From Bacillota bacterium (GTDB lineage: Bacteria > Bacillota > Clostridia > Acetivibrionales > DTU013), in the NCBI GenBank assembly GCA_023435305.1, contig JAEYRV010000062.1, positions 11,363 to 75,362 of the forward strand: DNA of 64,000 bases. Direction: 5' to 3'. The stretch's first letter is position 1. The number at the start of each line of letters is the position of its first letter. A program made the translations under genes and the position numbers. Below the pieces are notes generated by a model. The model was not told where the DNA came from. It worked only from the letters and a program-made list of their open reading frames with translations, and ran no database searches. Below, piece after piece: positions 35,340 to 43,998 of the stretch.

Positions 35340-36797
35340 ATGGAGAAAAATAACGGAAATAAAAACTTTTTTAATAAAAGAAGCCTGAAGTATGGCACAA
35401 ATGCCGCGATCATGGTGATCGCCGTCGTGGCTATCGCAGTGCTGCTGAACGTTGTCGTGGGCTTTTTGGATCTGAAGATGGATCTGACACCAAACAAACT
35501 GTATTCCTTGTCCGAAACAACGGAAGGCGTACTGAATGAACTGGATAAGGAAGTAGAGATAATCGGCTTGTTCGACGATGCATCAATATCAACTGATAGT
35601 GAGTATAAGCAGGTCACGGATCTTCTCAGCCTTTATGCAAAGAATCCTAAGATAAAGGTCAGCTATATCGATCCTGACAAAAATCCCGGCATCATCAATC
35701 AACTTGATCCGGATAAGTCGATGAATCTTCAGGTATCCAATTTCGTTGTCAAGAGCAAAGTGAACGGAAATGATAAGAAGAAGAAGCTGGAGTATTACGA
35801 TCTCTTTGAAATGGAGTACAATCAGTATTCGTACCAGTATGAGAACACAGGTTCAAATGCAGAGCAGGGCTTCACAGGCGCTATCAAATATGTGACTGCT
35901 GAATACACGCCTGTGGTCTACTTTACCGAAGGTCATGACGAGAATAATGTTGACGCAGTCTATTCATATCTTAAGGGCTCTTTGGAAAAGAACAATTATC
36001 TTGTTAAGAATATCAACCTGATGACCCTCGATAATGTTCCCGAGGATGCAGAGCTGATAGTAGTTGCTTCACCTAAAAGAGACATATCCTTTGCTGAGAG
36101 GGATCTTCTTGAAAGATATTTCCTGGATGGCGGCAATGCGATATTTATGTTCGACTATCTGGAAAATGACCCGTCCTTTGATGAAATAAACAAACTGTTC
36201 AGCAAGATCAACCTTGCAGTCAATTATGACAAGGTGAAGGAGACTGACGAGAACAGACATGTACCGCAGGATCCGAGTACTATACTGGTCGATGCATACT
36301 CAAACAGCATCATACCCCAGGACTTTAACACCGTTCTGGGAAATTCCAGAAGTATAAGCATTCTGAAGAATCAGAAGGATTATGTCACTGTGACCTCAAT
36401 GATGCAGGCAAGCGGAGGAGCTGTCGGTGAAATGGTAAACAAATCCAGAGGCGATGATATAAAAGGTCCTCTTGATCTGGCAGTGGCAGTCGAGTACGGC
36501 GGAGGCGCTGAGAAGGCTAAAATACTGGTCACGGGCAATGCCTCATTCATAAGCGACAGCGCTTACGAGATGTACGGCAATTATTATCTGAACAATATGA
36601 ATTTTATGCTCCAGACAATGGGCTGGATGATCGACAAGAATGATGAGATAATAGTTCCGACCAAGCCTTATGAAATAAACAGCTTTAATATAACTCAGAC
36701 ACAGGCCACAGTGATGGGCACGGCGCTTACTCTGGTGCTCCCGCTGATCATATTTGCCACAGGTCTGATGGTTTACCTGAGGAGGCGTCATTTATGA
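35340..36797 (+). CDS. GldG-like ABC transporter auxiliary protein
   Basis: A 485-aa protein anchored by an N-terminal helix (residues about 20-40) and a C-terminal helix (about 460-480), with a large extracytoplasmic part between. That part contains the LTPNKLYSLSETTEGVLNEL segment and a thioredoxin-like/IFT52-like fold region (VVYFTEGHDENNVDAVYSYL, VVASPKRDISFAERDLLERY) typical of the GldG family. Start ATG at 35340 follows AGGGGTG. Its stop overlaps the next start (ATGA). It is thought to work with the ABC-2 permease, but its exact role is not established in Gram-positives. Confidence 0.88.
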   Translation: MEKNNGNKNFFNKRSLKYGTNAAIMVIAVVAIAVLLNVVVGFLDLKMDLTPNKLYSLSETTEGVLNELDKEVEIIGLFDDASISTDSEYKQVTDLLSLYAKNPKIKVSYIDPDKNPGIINQLDPDKSMNLQVSNFVVKSKVNGNDKKKKLEYYDLFEMEYNQYSYQYENTGSNAEQGFTGAIKYVTAEYTPVVYFTEGHDENNVDAVYSYLKGSLEKNNYLVKNINLMTLDNVPEDAELIVVASPKRDISFAERDLLERYFLDGGNAIFMFDYLENDPSFDEINKLFSKINLAVNYDKVKETDENRHVPQDPSTILVDAYSNSIIPQDFNTVLGNSRSISILKNQKDYVTVTSMMQASGGAVGEMVNKSRGDDIKGPLDLAVAVEYGGGAEKAKILVTGNASFISDSAYEMYGNYYLNNMNFMLQTMGWMIDKNDEIIVPTKPYEINSFNITQTQATVMGTALTLVLPLIIFATGLMVYLRRRHL

Positions 36798-38203
36798 AAT
36801 TGTACAGGAATGCAATTATACTGTTAGTGATAGTTGCGCTTCTTGTCGGAGCATATTTCCTTGTGCGCAATTTTAAAACTGAGGATGTTGAGCCGGAACA
36901 GACTCTACAGTATGAATGGCTGGCCAACTTTACAACTGATGCTATCGAATCTGTAACACTGATAAATGAAGATGGTACCTTTGTGGTCGTAAAAAAGGAT
37001 CAGGAGTGGGTGCTTTCATCTCCTGCGGATATCAGGACTGATCCCTCCGTCCTTAGCAGTATCATCATAAATGCCTCATCCATAGTTGCAGACAAGGTCG
37101 TCGAGGAGAATGCGGCAGACCTGGCGATATACGGCCTGGACAAACCTGCAAAGGCAGTGATAAAGACTACTGACGGCAAGGAAACGGTTCTTGAGATCGG
37201 GGATCTGACACCCACACAGGGCGGAAACTATATAAAGCTGGCGGGCTCCAACAAGGTGTACGTCGTCAGCAGCTTTGTCGGTGAAAAGCTTACAATGGGC
37301 AGAAACGATATGAGAAATAAGCAGATGTTCGACTTCACATCCGATCTGATCGGTTCAGTAGCCATGAGCAGGAAGGGCGAGAGCCTGTTTTCAGCCGTGG
37401 TAGAAGAGGATGGTGCAAGCTGGACGATGAATACGCCAATAAAGGCCAGCGTCAATGAATCAGCTGTTTATCCCATGCTTGATGCCCTCTCCAGTACCAG
37501 CGTATACGAATTTGTAGAGGAGAATCCGAAGGATCTGTCCAAATATGGACTTGACAAGCCCTCATATGAATTTGAGTTCAGCGTTGAAGGAAAGAATTAC
37601 AAGCTGACAATGGGTGAAGAGATCGTCAAGGGGTATGCAATATATGCTATGCTCGATGGCAGCAACGAAGTGGTAGCGGTCAACATGGAGCCGTATAACT
37701 TTGTTGACAAGCCTCTTAAAGAGGTTCTCAGGATATTTGCATATATTGTGAATATCGACCAGGTAAAGAAAATCGACCTGACAATGGACGGCAAGACGGA
37801 TAACATGGTCCTGGATGTATACAAGGATGCTGACGGCAAATCTGATTATGTTAAGGACAAATTCTATTTCAACGGTATTGACGCCACTGCATCGGATGAT
37901 GAAGGAAGCCAGCCGTTCAGGAAGCTTTACCAGGCGATGATCGGCATCGGCCTTGATGAGATCGATATCGAAGGACAACCGTCGGTCCAGCCGGATATCG
38001 TGATCGATTATACGCTTGTTGACGGCAGCACGATGAAGGTAGAGTTCATATCAAAGGATGAGAACTTCTACTATGTGGTGAGAAACGGCGAATATGCCGG
38101 CATACTTGTTAAGAAGAAGAACAAGGTCGATTTCGGTATCGACGGCTTGAGACAGACTTATAAGAGACTGACGGATTTCCTGGCCGAACAGGGCAAGCAG
38201 TAA
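36794..38203 (+). CDS. DUF4340 domain-containing protein
   Basis: A 469-aa extracytoplasmic protein with one N-terminal membrane anchor (AIILLVIVALLVGAYFLV). It carries repeated DUF4340 units, seen as two parallel blocks: DLAIYGLDKPAKAVIKTTDGK (about residue 110) and DLSKYGLDKPSYEFEFSVEG (about residue 245). The start ATG overlaps the stop of the GldG-like gene by 4 nt, so they are coupled. DUF4340 genes follow GldG in many genomes, suggesting that it is part of the same envelope complex. The biochemical role is unknown. The transcript ends at the hairpin at 38229. Confidence 0.88.
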   Translation: MKLYRNAIILLVIVALLVGAYFLVRNFKTEDVEPEQTLQYEWLANFTTDAIESVTLINEDGTFVVVKKDQEWVLSSPADIRTDPSVLSSIIINASSIVADKVVEENAADLAIYGLDKPAKAVIKTTDGKETVLEIGDLTPTQGGNYIKLAGSNKVYVVSSFVGEKLTMGRNDMRNKQMFDFTSDLIGSVAMSRKGESLFSAVVEEDGASWTMNTPIKASVNESAVYPMLDALSSTSVYEFVEENPKDLSKYGLDKPSYEFEFSVEGKNYKLTMGEEIVKGYAIYAMLDGSNEVVAVNMEPYNFVDKPLKEVLRIFAYIVNIDQVKKIDLTMDGKTDNMVLDVYKDADGKSDYVKDKFYFNGIDATASDDEGSQPFRKLYQAMIGIGLDEIDIEGQPSVQPDIVIDYTLVDGSTMKVEFISKDENFYYVVRNGEYAGILVKKKNKVDFGIDGLRQTYKRLTDFLAEQGKQ

Positions 38204-38228
38204 ATGAAAATAAAGTTGATGTAATTTG

Positions 38229-38287
38229 AAAAACAGCTCCGACATAGAATGAATTAGTTTGATTCTATGATATGGAGCTGTTTTTTT
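38229..38287 (+). terminator. Terminator that also covers the next gene's ribosome-binding site
   Basis: AAAAACAGCTCC (38229-38240) pairs with GGAGCTGTTTTT (38274-38285); an inner ATAGAAT/ATTCTAT stem sits inside, and a T run ends at 38287. It terminates the ABC operon. The only visible ribosome-binding site for the following gene, GGAG at 38274-38277, is in the right arm, and the start codon at 38289 follows directly. Confidence 0.85.
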
Positions 38288-38288
38288 G

Positions 38289-39383
38289 ATGCCTGATGAA
38301 TTAAAGAACATACTGAAGGTCGCAAGTATCTATGCTACCACGATCATTGGAGCCGGATTTGCCTCCGGCCAGGAGATAATGCAGTTTTTTTCCGCATACA
38401 AAACAGGAGGCTTTTTCGGTGTGCTGCTGGCCGGCATCCTTTTCAGTGCCGTAGGCAGTATTGTGCTTGATAAGATATACAGCCAGCGTATTAGGAACTA
38501 TGAAGAGTTTATTATTCCGATGTTCGGCTGGAGGCTTGGATGGATAGTAAAAACAATAGTCACGGTGTTTGTATTCTGCATGTTTTGTATAATGATCGCC
38601 GGTTCCGGAAATGTTATCTCGCAGGGCTTCGGGCTGCCTATTGAATATTCGGCGCTTATTATGGGCTTTATTTGCCTGGTACTGATAATGACGAGTATTA
38701 AAGGAATCGTGCTTCTCAGCACGATAATATCACCAGTCCTGGTGACCGGCATCATTCTTTCAGGCCTTTATATCATTTTTTTCAATGAGTATCAGGTTTC
38801 CGGCCTTTATGATCTTCTGTCAAATGTTACAGACAACTGGTTCCTGTCATCGCTTCTGTATGTCAGCTACAACAGTATATTGGCCATAGTGATGATGTGC
38901 GGTATGCTTCCTTATATAAAAACCCGCAGAACGGCCATTGCCGGCGGTATAGCAGGAGGCATGTCACTGGCGGCAGCAGCTCTTGTTATAAATGTGGTAG
39001 TTACTCTTTTTTATCCTGCAGCAGTGGATAAGGAGCTGCCTGTAATGTATATATTAAAGAGCTTCAGCAATACCGCAGGAAGCCTTTATTCAGTACTGCT
39101 CTGGCTTGCCATGCTGACATCGGCGGTTGCATCGGGATATAGCTTTGCCGAGAGGACAGGAAGCGCTTTCAGGATAGATAAAAGAATAGTGGCGGTTATA
39201 CTGTGCGGAGCGGCCGTGCCTTTGTCGACACTGGGATTCTCAAGGCTGATTGCATTGATTTACCCGGCATTCGGATATCTGGGCTTGTTTATGATCATCG
39301 TCATCCTCACGAGCAGTCTCAAAAAGCCGTTCGGCTTTGCCCGTTCCGGCGAGCAGCAAAGCAGAAGGAAAGCAGACAGGTAG
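38289..39383 (+). CDS. YkvI family membrane transporter-like protein
   Basis: A 364-aa protein with about ten membrane helices. The N-terminus shows the LeuT-fold-like signature ASIYATTIIGAGFASGQEIM with a broken first helix, and the family resemblance is to YkvI. These are predicted amino acid or ion-coupled transporters; the substrate is unknown. The ATG at 38289 is preceded by GGAG 11 nt upstream, inside the terminator hairpin of the previous operon; TTG 38286 is a less likely start. A 216-bp palindromic repeat follows the stop. Confidence 0.8.
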   Translation: MPDELKNILKVASIYATTIIGAGFASGQEIMQFFSAYKTGGFFGVLLAGILFSAVGSIVLDKIYSQRIRNYEEFIIPMFGWRLGWIVKTIVTVFVFCMFCIMIAGSGNVISQGFGLPIEYSALIMGFICLVLIMTSIKGIVLLSTIISPVLVTGIILSGLYIIFFNEYQVSGLYDLLSNVTDNWFLSSLLYVSYNSILAIVMMCGMLPYIKTRRTAIAGGIAGGMSLAAAALVINVVVTLFYPAAVDKELPVMYILKSFSNTAGSLYSVLLWLAMLTSAVASGYSFAERTGSAFRIDKRIVAVILCGAAVPLSTLGFSRLIALIYPAFGYLGLFMIIVILTSSLKKPFGFARSGEQQSRRKADR

Positions 39384-39410
39384 GCAACCATGACGATCTG
39401 CCCTGCCATT

Positions 39411-39626
39411 GTGGTACCATGAGACCGGCGGTGCTGTTTACTCCGATTGTGTTTCCAAGCACCTTCTGCAGTACTCCCACTCCAACCGATAATTAACCAA
39501 AAGTAAGAGGTCATGTCTCACGGGTATTGCTGTCACTCCCACTCTACTGTCCGTGTAGAAGAAGGGCTTCGAAGCAGGAAACACAACCTCCGCAAACAGC
39601 ACCACCGGTCTGTTCCATGGTACCAC
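39411..39626 (+). repeat. Palindromic interspersed repeat, copy A (~216 bp)
   Basis: The segment begins GTGGTACCATGAGACCGG and ends with the imperfect inverse, CCGGTCTGTTCCATGGTACC and AC. The inverted arms extend for about 48 bp (GGTGCTGTTT and GTGTTTCC against GGAAACAC and AAACAGCACC). A second copy in opposite orientation lies at 58383-58572, sharing blocks such as GTCATGTCTCACGGGTATTG and AGAAGGGCTTCGAAGC (read on that strand). There is no coding frame. The rest of the 39384-39791 gap holds a hairpin (GTGAATC...GATTCAC, about 39637-39668) and another GGTACCAC. Confidence 0.9.
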
Positions 39627-39791
39627 TGGACCGCATGTGAATCAGATTCGGCAACCCTGCCGATTCACCTTACCAATATGGTACCACGTTTGCAGTGTTT
39701 GATTGGCCGGGTGGGTATGGCAGGAAATAGATTTATATGGTAAAATATTTTTTGTACGGTCATTGCAAAGGACAAAGCTGAGGTGAACCTT

Positions 39792-40958
39792 TTGAGAAAC
39801 AACCCGGATCAGGAAAGCCCCAAATCAGGCGGAAGAGCGGCCGGTATACTTACAACGCTGCTGCTGTTCGTATTGATCATTGCAGTAGCCTTATTCAGCT
39901 ATGAACGAAGTCTGGATCCGTCAGTTGAGTTAAAGGATTTAATTAAGGCATTGGGCACTTCCGTTGAAAAAGAGGTCAAAGAGGCAGAGGTTCAATATTC
40001 CTTTGGTTTTGACGCAAGAGAAAAAACAGCTTTTGTTCCATACAGGGATCTTGTTGTCAAATGCAGCAAAAGCGGTATCCTGTTTCTGAACAAGACAGGG
40101 GATATCATACGGTCAGAGAGTATCGCATACACCAATCCGCTGTTAAAGACAAACGGAGATCAGCTCCTTGCCGCAGATATAGGTTCAACTGAATTATGCG
40201 TTCTGAACAATGATTCGGTCATATGGCAGGACAAGACTGATGCCGCCATATTAAACGCGGACATTAGCGAGGATGGCTATGTGACGGTGATCACACAGGC
40301 AAAGCGGGACAATAATGTGATCCGCGTCTATGAGTCGCATGGAGTTGAGCTTTTCAGAAAAATAATAGCAAATGACTTTGCGGTTTCGGCCAACGTCTCA
40401 CCGTCGGAGAAATACCTCACTCTGTCTGCTATCAGTACCGGGGCAGTCGGACCGTTTTCCCGCTATAAATTCTATGATATGGAAGGAAAGGAGCTTGCTG
40501 AGCTTTCCTTTGATTCATCCGGGGAGCTTCTTCCTTTATTTTGGTACAATAAAGATGACAGCATATTTGCAGCAGGCGACAGCGCAGCGGGCACGATCAG
40601 TACGACAGGGACAAGTCTCTGGCAGGAACAGTTCACAAGCGTTTCCGGAGCTGAAAGGGCAGGCAATGACATGTTGGCTGTGGCGGCGCAGACTGATGGC
40701 GGGGCTGTACTCAACATCTACTCTGCTGACGGAAAGAAACATGCATCGGCTGAACTGCAAGGCGTGCCGTCCGGCCTCGAGGCAGTAAAGGGAAGGATTT
40801 CCGTCTACAATGATAATACTGTATTCTTTTTTGACGAAAGAGGGAATAACACCAGCCAATACAATACGGGCAAAAGGATAAGGCAGGTATGCCTTTTCAA
40901 TAAAAACCAGGCAGCAGTGATCACGGATGGTGAAGTTACAATATTGGGTATATTCTGA
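39792..40958 (+). CDS. DUF5711 family protein (membrane-anchored, beta-propeller-like)
   Basis: A 388-aa protein with a single N-terminal membrane helix (ILTTLLLFVLIIAVALFSY) and a large extracytoplasmic region of repeated short beta strands, probably a WD40/PQQ-like propeller (repeats such as GILFLNKTGDIIRSESIAY). This layout matches DUF5711. I take TTG 39792 with GAGGTG about 7 nt upstream over GTG 39783, which overlaps it. It is followed 51 nt later by cvpA, a pairing that suggests a shared envelope role; function unknown. Confidence 0.8.
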   Translation: MRNNPDQESPKSGGRAAGILTTLLLFVLIIAVALFSYERSLDPSVELKDLIKALGTSVEKEVKEAEVQYSFGFDAREKTAFVPYRDLVVKCSKSGILFLNKTGDIIRSESIAYTNPLLKTNGDQLLAADIGSTELCVLNNDSVIWQDKTDAAILNADISEDGYVTVITQAKRDNNVIRVYESHGVELFRKIIANDFAVSANVSPSEKYLTLSAISTGAVGPFSRYKFYDMEGKELAELSFDSSGELLPLFWYNKDDSIFAAGDSAAGTISTTGTSLWQEQFTSVSGAERAGNDMLAVAAQTDGGAVLNIYSADGKKHASAELQGVPSGLEAVKGRISVYNDNTVFFFDERGNNTSQYNTGKRIRQVCLFNKNQAAVITDGEVTILGIF

Positions 40959-41009
40959 AAAAGCCGGTGATGCTTTGTATATCCGGTAATATAGAAAGGC
41001 GGTCGAGGT

Positions 41010-41720
41010 ATGAACTGGAGCGATTTTGTGGTAATAGGCATCATAGTGGCTTTTGCTGTCAGAGGAATGTTCAAGGGCTTTATAATGTCGGTCTACAGGC
41101 TGGTTTCATTCGTGGTATGCGGGTTTTTGGCCATAAAGCTATCACCTGTTTTCGCGCGAATATTAGAAAAAACAGTTGTGTATGACAGTATCAAGAGCAT
41201 GATCGTCAGGAATTTGGAGACATGGAGTAAAAGTGCATTTTCATCACCTACAGCTGTGACGACAGGGACTGCCGGAGCTGAGACAATACTGGGAACGATG
41301 CCAATGCCCGATGTATTCAAAAGCTCACTTCTCAACAACCTGCCATCACCCTCTGAACTGATAGATGTAAATGGTATAGTAAATGCAATCGGAGATGGAC
41401 TTGCGAATATAGTTCTTTCGGTGCTTTGCCTGATAGTGCTGTACTTTGTACTGAGGCTTATTTTTGCCGCCATAGGAATGCTGCTTCGCAAGATATCAGA
41501 ACTGCCGGTCTTCAAGCAGGTAAACAAGGTCGGAGGACTTATTCTTGGCGCACTGCAGGGTTTGATCACAGTATACATAGTATTTGCAGTACTTACACTA
41601 TTCAATTCCAATCCAGCTTTCGCGCCTATATTTGAAGGACTAAGATCCTCAATGTTTGCCGCAGGCTTTTATGAGAACAATTTCATCATCAACTTCCTGT
41701 TTCCGCCGATAACTGCCTGA
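41010..41720 (+). CDS. CvpA family membrane protein
   Basis: A 236-aa protein with about four membrane helices and the CvpA-type N-terminus WSDFVVIGIIVAFAVRGMFKG, followed after a central extracellular loop by ILSVLCLIVLYFVLRLIF and the VNKVGGLILGALQGLI segment. CvpA relatives are linked with colicin V export, envelope integrity and biofilm; the molecular role is unclear. The ATG at 41010 follows CGAGG. It is last in a unit with the DUF5711 gene. Confidence 0.85.
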   Translation: MNWSDFVVIGIIVAFAVRGMFKGFIMSVYRLVSFVVCGFLAIKLSPVFARILEKTVVYDSIKSMIVRNLETWSKSAFSSPTAVTTGTAGAETILGTMPMPDVFKSSLLNNLPSPSELIDVNGIVNAIGDGLANIVLSVLCLIVLYFVLRLIFAAIGMLLRKISELPVFKQVNKVGGLILGALQGLITVYIVFAVLTLFNSNPAFAPIFEGLRSSMFAAGFYENNFIINFLFPPITA

Positions 41721-41845
41721 AATTATAGCCTGAAATTACGGCCTGGAATTATTACCGCGGCATAATTACGAAGGTGCATCTTACAGCGATTTGAAGAACT
41801 GACTGTTCAGACCTTCAGATGCTCCTTAACGAATTTTATACCCGG

Positions 41846-41876
41846 ACCGTTAAAAATGAACGGTTTTGACCTTTTT
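41846..41876 (+). terminator. Probable terminator after cvpA; gap 41721-42045
   Basis: ACCGTT (41846-41851) pairs with AACGGT (41859-41864), followed by interrupted T runs. In the same gap lie three imperfect copies of CCTGAAATTA (41717-41750), an imperfect stem GGTGCATCT/AGATGCTCC (about 41773-41825), and a GCCGG/CCGGC hairpin (41931-41951) before ilvD. I looked for a T-box or other amino acid-sensing leader for ilvD and could not support one. Confidence 0.5.
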
Positions 41877-42045
41877 GTATTAATTTATAGACATATAATA
41901 GAGTATAGTAGTAAAATAGCTTTAACGATGGCCGGGATAAATTATTCCGGCTATTTTGCTAAAACTGGCGGCTAGATTATTTTCCATATCACAGACATAT
42001 TAAAAATGATAAGATTTGATTTTTTCAGGAAGGCGGGATGAAACA

Positions 42046-43704
42046 ATGAAGAGCGATATAGTAAAAAAGGGCATCGAGAAGGCACCTCACAGGGCACTTT
42101 TCAAAGCGATGGGATATACGGACGAGGAAATCAGGAGACCGCTGATAGGCGTGGTCAATTCCAAAAATGAAATAGTTCCGGGGCACATACACCTGGATAA
42201 TATCGCCGAAGCTGTCAAGGCAGGAATTAGGATGGCCGGAGGCACACCTGTTGAATTCGGCAGCATCGGGATATGCGACGGCATCGCAATGGGGCATATT
42301 GGAATGAAGTATTCACTGGCCTCAAGAGAGCTGATCGCCGATTCATGCGAAGCCATGGGGCTGGCTCACAGCTTCGACGGCATGGTTTTCATACCGAACT
42401 GTGACAAGATAGTGCCCGGCATGCTTATGGCTGCGGCAAGGATCAATGTGCCGTCTGTTGTAGTCAGCGGAGGACCGATGCTGTCGTTGAAGCGGAATGG
42501 TGTAAATCTGGATCTGAACAGTGTCTTTGAAGCGGTTGGCGCTGTCAAGGCCGGAACGATGACAGAGGAAGAAGTGTTCGAATACGAGGATAATGCGTGT
42601 CCGGGGTGCGGTTCATGTTCCGGCATGTTCACCGCCAACTCCATGAATTGTCTGACGGAGGTCCTTGGAATGGGCCTTACCGGGAACGGCACAATACCTG
42701 CCGTATATGCCGAGAGGATCAGGCTTGCCAAGCAGGCAGGAATGAAGGTCATGGAGCTTGTTGAAAAGGACATAAAGCCTTCTGATATTCTTACTGAGAG
42801 GGCATTTGAAAACGCTCTGACTGTCGACATGGCACTGGGCTGCTCTACTAATTCAGTATTGCATCTGCCTGCTATAGCTCATGAGGCAGGAGTTGAAATC
42901 GATCTTGACATAATCAACAATATCAGCGGCAGGGTCCCAAATCTGTGCAAGCTTGCGCCTGCAGGGCATCATCATGTGCAGGATCTTTATATGGCCGGCG
43001 GAGTGCAGGCTGTGATGAAGGAATTGTCAAAAAAGGACCTTCTGCATCTTGACCTGATCACTGTCACAGGCAGGACGGTCGGGGAAAACATAGCAAATGC
43101 CGAGGTCACCGACAGGGATGTCATCAGAAGCATTGATGCGCCGTACAGCAAGACGGGCGGAATAGCGGTGCTGAGAGGCAATATCGCCCTCGATGGAGCC
43201 GTGGTCAAGCGTTCTGCGGTTGCAGAGGAGATGCTGGTGCACAAAGGTCCGGCCAGAGTGTTCGATTCGGAGGAGGACTCCATAAAGGCGATCTATGAAG
43301 GCAGGATAAAGGCCGGCGATGTCGTGATCATACGTTATGAGGGGCCGAAGGGCGGTCCCGGGATGAGGGAGATGCTGAGTCCAACCTCCGCTATTGCCGG
43401 TATGGGACTGGACAAGACGGTGGCGCTTATTACTGACGGCAGGTTTTCTGGTGCATCGAGAGGCGCTTCGATAGGGCATGTATCGCCTGAGGCCATGGAG
43501 GGCGGCATGATCGCAGCAGTCCGGGAAGGTGACATCATAAGCATTGATATACCGTCCGGCAGGCTGGATGCCGAGGTGCCGGATGAGGAACTGAAGCACA
43601 GGATGGCCGAATGGAAGGCGCCGCAGCCGAGGATCACCACGGGGTACCTGGGCAGGTACGCCAGGCTGGTGACATCGGCCAGCACAGGCGCCGTGCTGAA
43701 GTAA
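42046..43704 (+). CDS. ilvD: Dihydroxy-acid dehydratase
   Basis: An Fe-S dehydratase of 552 aa that forms 2-ketoisovalerate and 2-keto-3-methylvalerate in branched-chain amino acid synthesis. Cluster-ligand cysteines are visible in PNCDKIVPGM and CPGCGSCSGMFTANSMN, with GGRFSGASRG-like sequence (DGRFSGASRGASIGHV) near the C-terminus. The ATG at 42046 follows AGGCGGGA. The last codons run into a GC-rich repeat stretch. ilvB is the next gene, 294 nt downstream; ilvC and ilvN are not in the window. Confidence 0.96.
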   Translation: MKSDIVKKGIEKAPHRALFKAMGYTDEEIRRPLIGVVNSKNEIVPGHIHLDNIAEAVKAGIRMAGGTPVEFGSIGICDGIAMGHIGMKYSLASRELIADSCEAMGLAHSFDGMVFIPNCDKIVPGMLMAAARINVPSVVVSGGPMLSLKRNGVNLDLNSVFEAVGAVKAGTMTEEEVFEYEDNACPGCGSCSGMFTANSMNCLTEVLGMGLTGNGTIPAVYAERIRLAKQAGMKVMELVEKDIKPSDILTERAFENALTVDMALGCSTNSVLHLPAIAHEAGVEIDLDIINNISGRVPNLCKLAPAGHHHVQDLYMAGGVQAVMKELSKKDLLHLDLITVTGRTVGENIANAEVTDRDVIRSIDAPYSKTGGIAVLRGNIALDGAVVKRSAVAEEMLVHKGPARVFDSEEDSIKAIYEGRIKAGDVVIIRYEGPKGGPGMREMLSPTSAIAGMGLDKTVALITDGRFSGASRGASIGHVSPEAMEGGMIAAVREGDIISIDIPSGRLDAEVPDEELKHRMAEWKAPQPRITTGYLGRYARLVTSASTGAVLK

Positions 43705-43714
43705 GCCGGGCTCA

Positions 43715-43870
43715 GGAACGGGGCCGGGAGCGGGCAGCAGCGCCGAGAACAGGCAGCAAAACCAGGAACGGGCAGCAGCGCCGAGAACGAGCAGCAGCGC
43801 CGAGAATGGTCAATAGAGCAGGTTCGGGAGTGGTCAGCAGTGCCGGGAGCGGGCGACTGTGCCGGGAGCG
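43715..43870. repeat. GC-rich degenerate short repeats between ilvD and ilvB
   Basis: GGGCAGCAGCGCCGAGAA and near copies recur at about 43733, 43771 and 43790, with related GCCGGGAGCGGGC units at about 43846 and 43861. They fill most of the 294-bp gap between ilvD and ilvB. The frame across them is open (which extends the ilvB frame back to 43840), but the base composition and repetition argue against coding. Confidence 0.8.
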
Positions 43871-43998
43871 GGCACAGGAATGAACTTATGAGCTGTCCTG
43901 GAGTAGGATTTGGAACGGTCATAGAAATGGAACTCGGGAGCGGACAGCAGCGCAGGAAGCCCCTGCGATATGACTGTATGGGTAATGGAGGGTCTAAG

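Noticed and set aside
41721..42045. T-box or other amino acid leader before ilvD
   Set aside because: ACCGCGG occurs at about 41747, but the T-box core (AGGGTGG-N-ACCGCG) and specifier stem are missing.
43840..43998. Longer ilvB start through the GC-rich repeats
   Set aside because: ATG 43999 has the ribosome-binding site and standard N-terminus.
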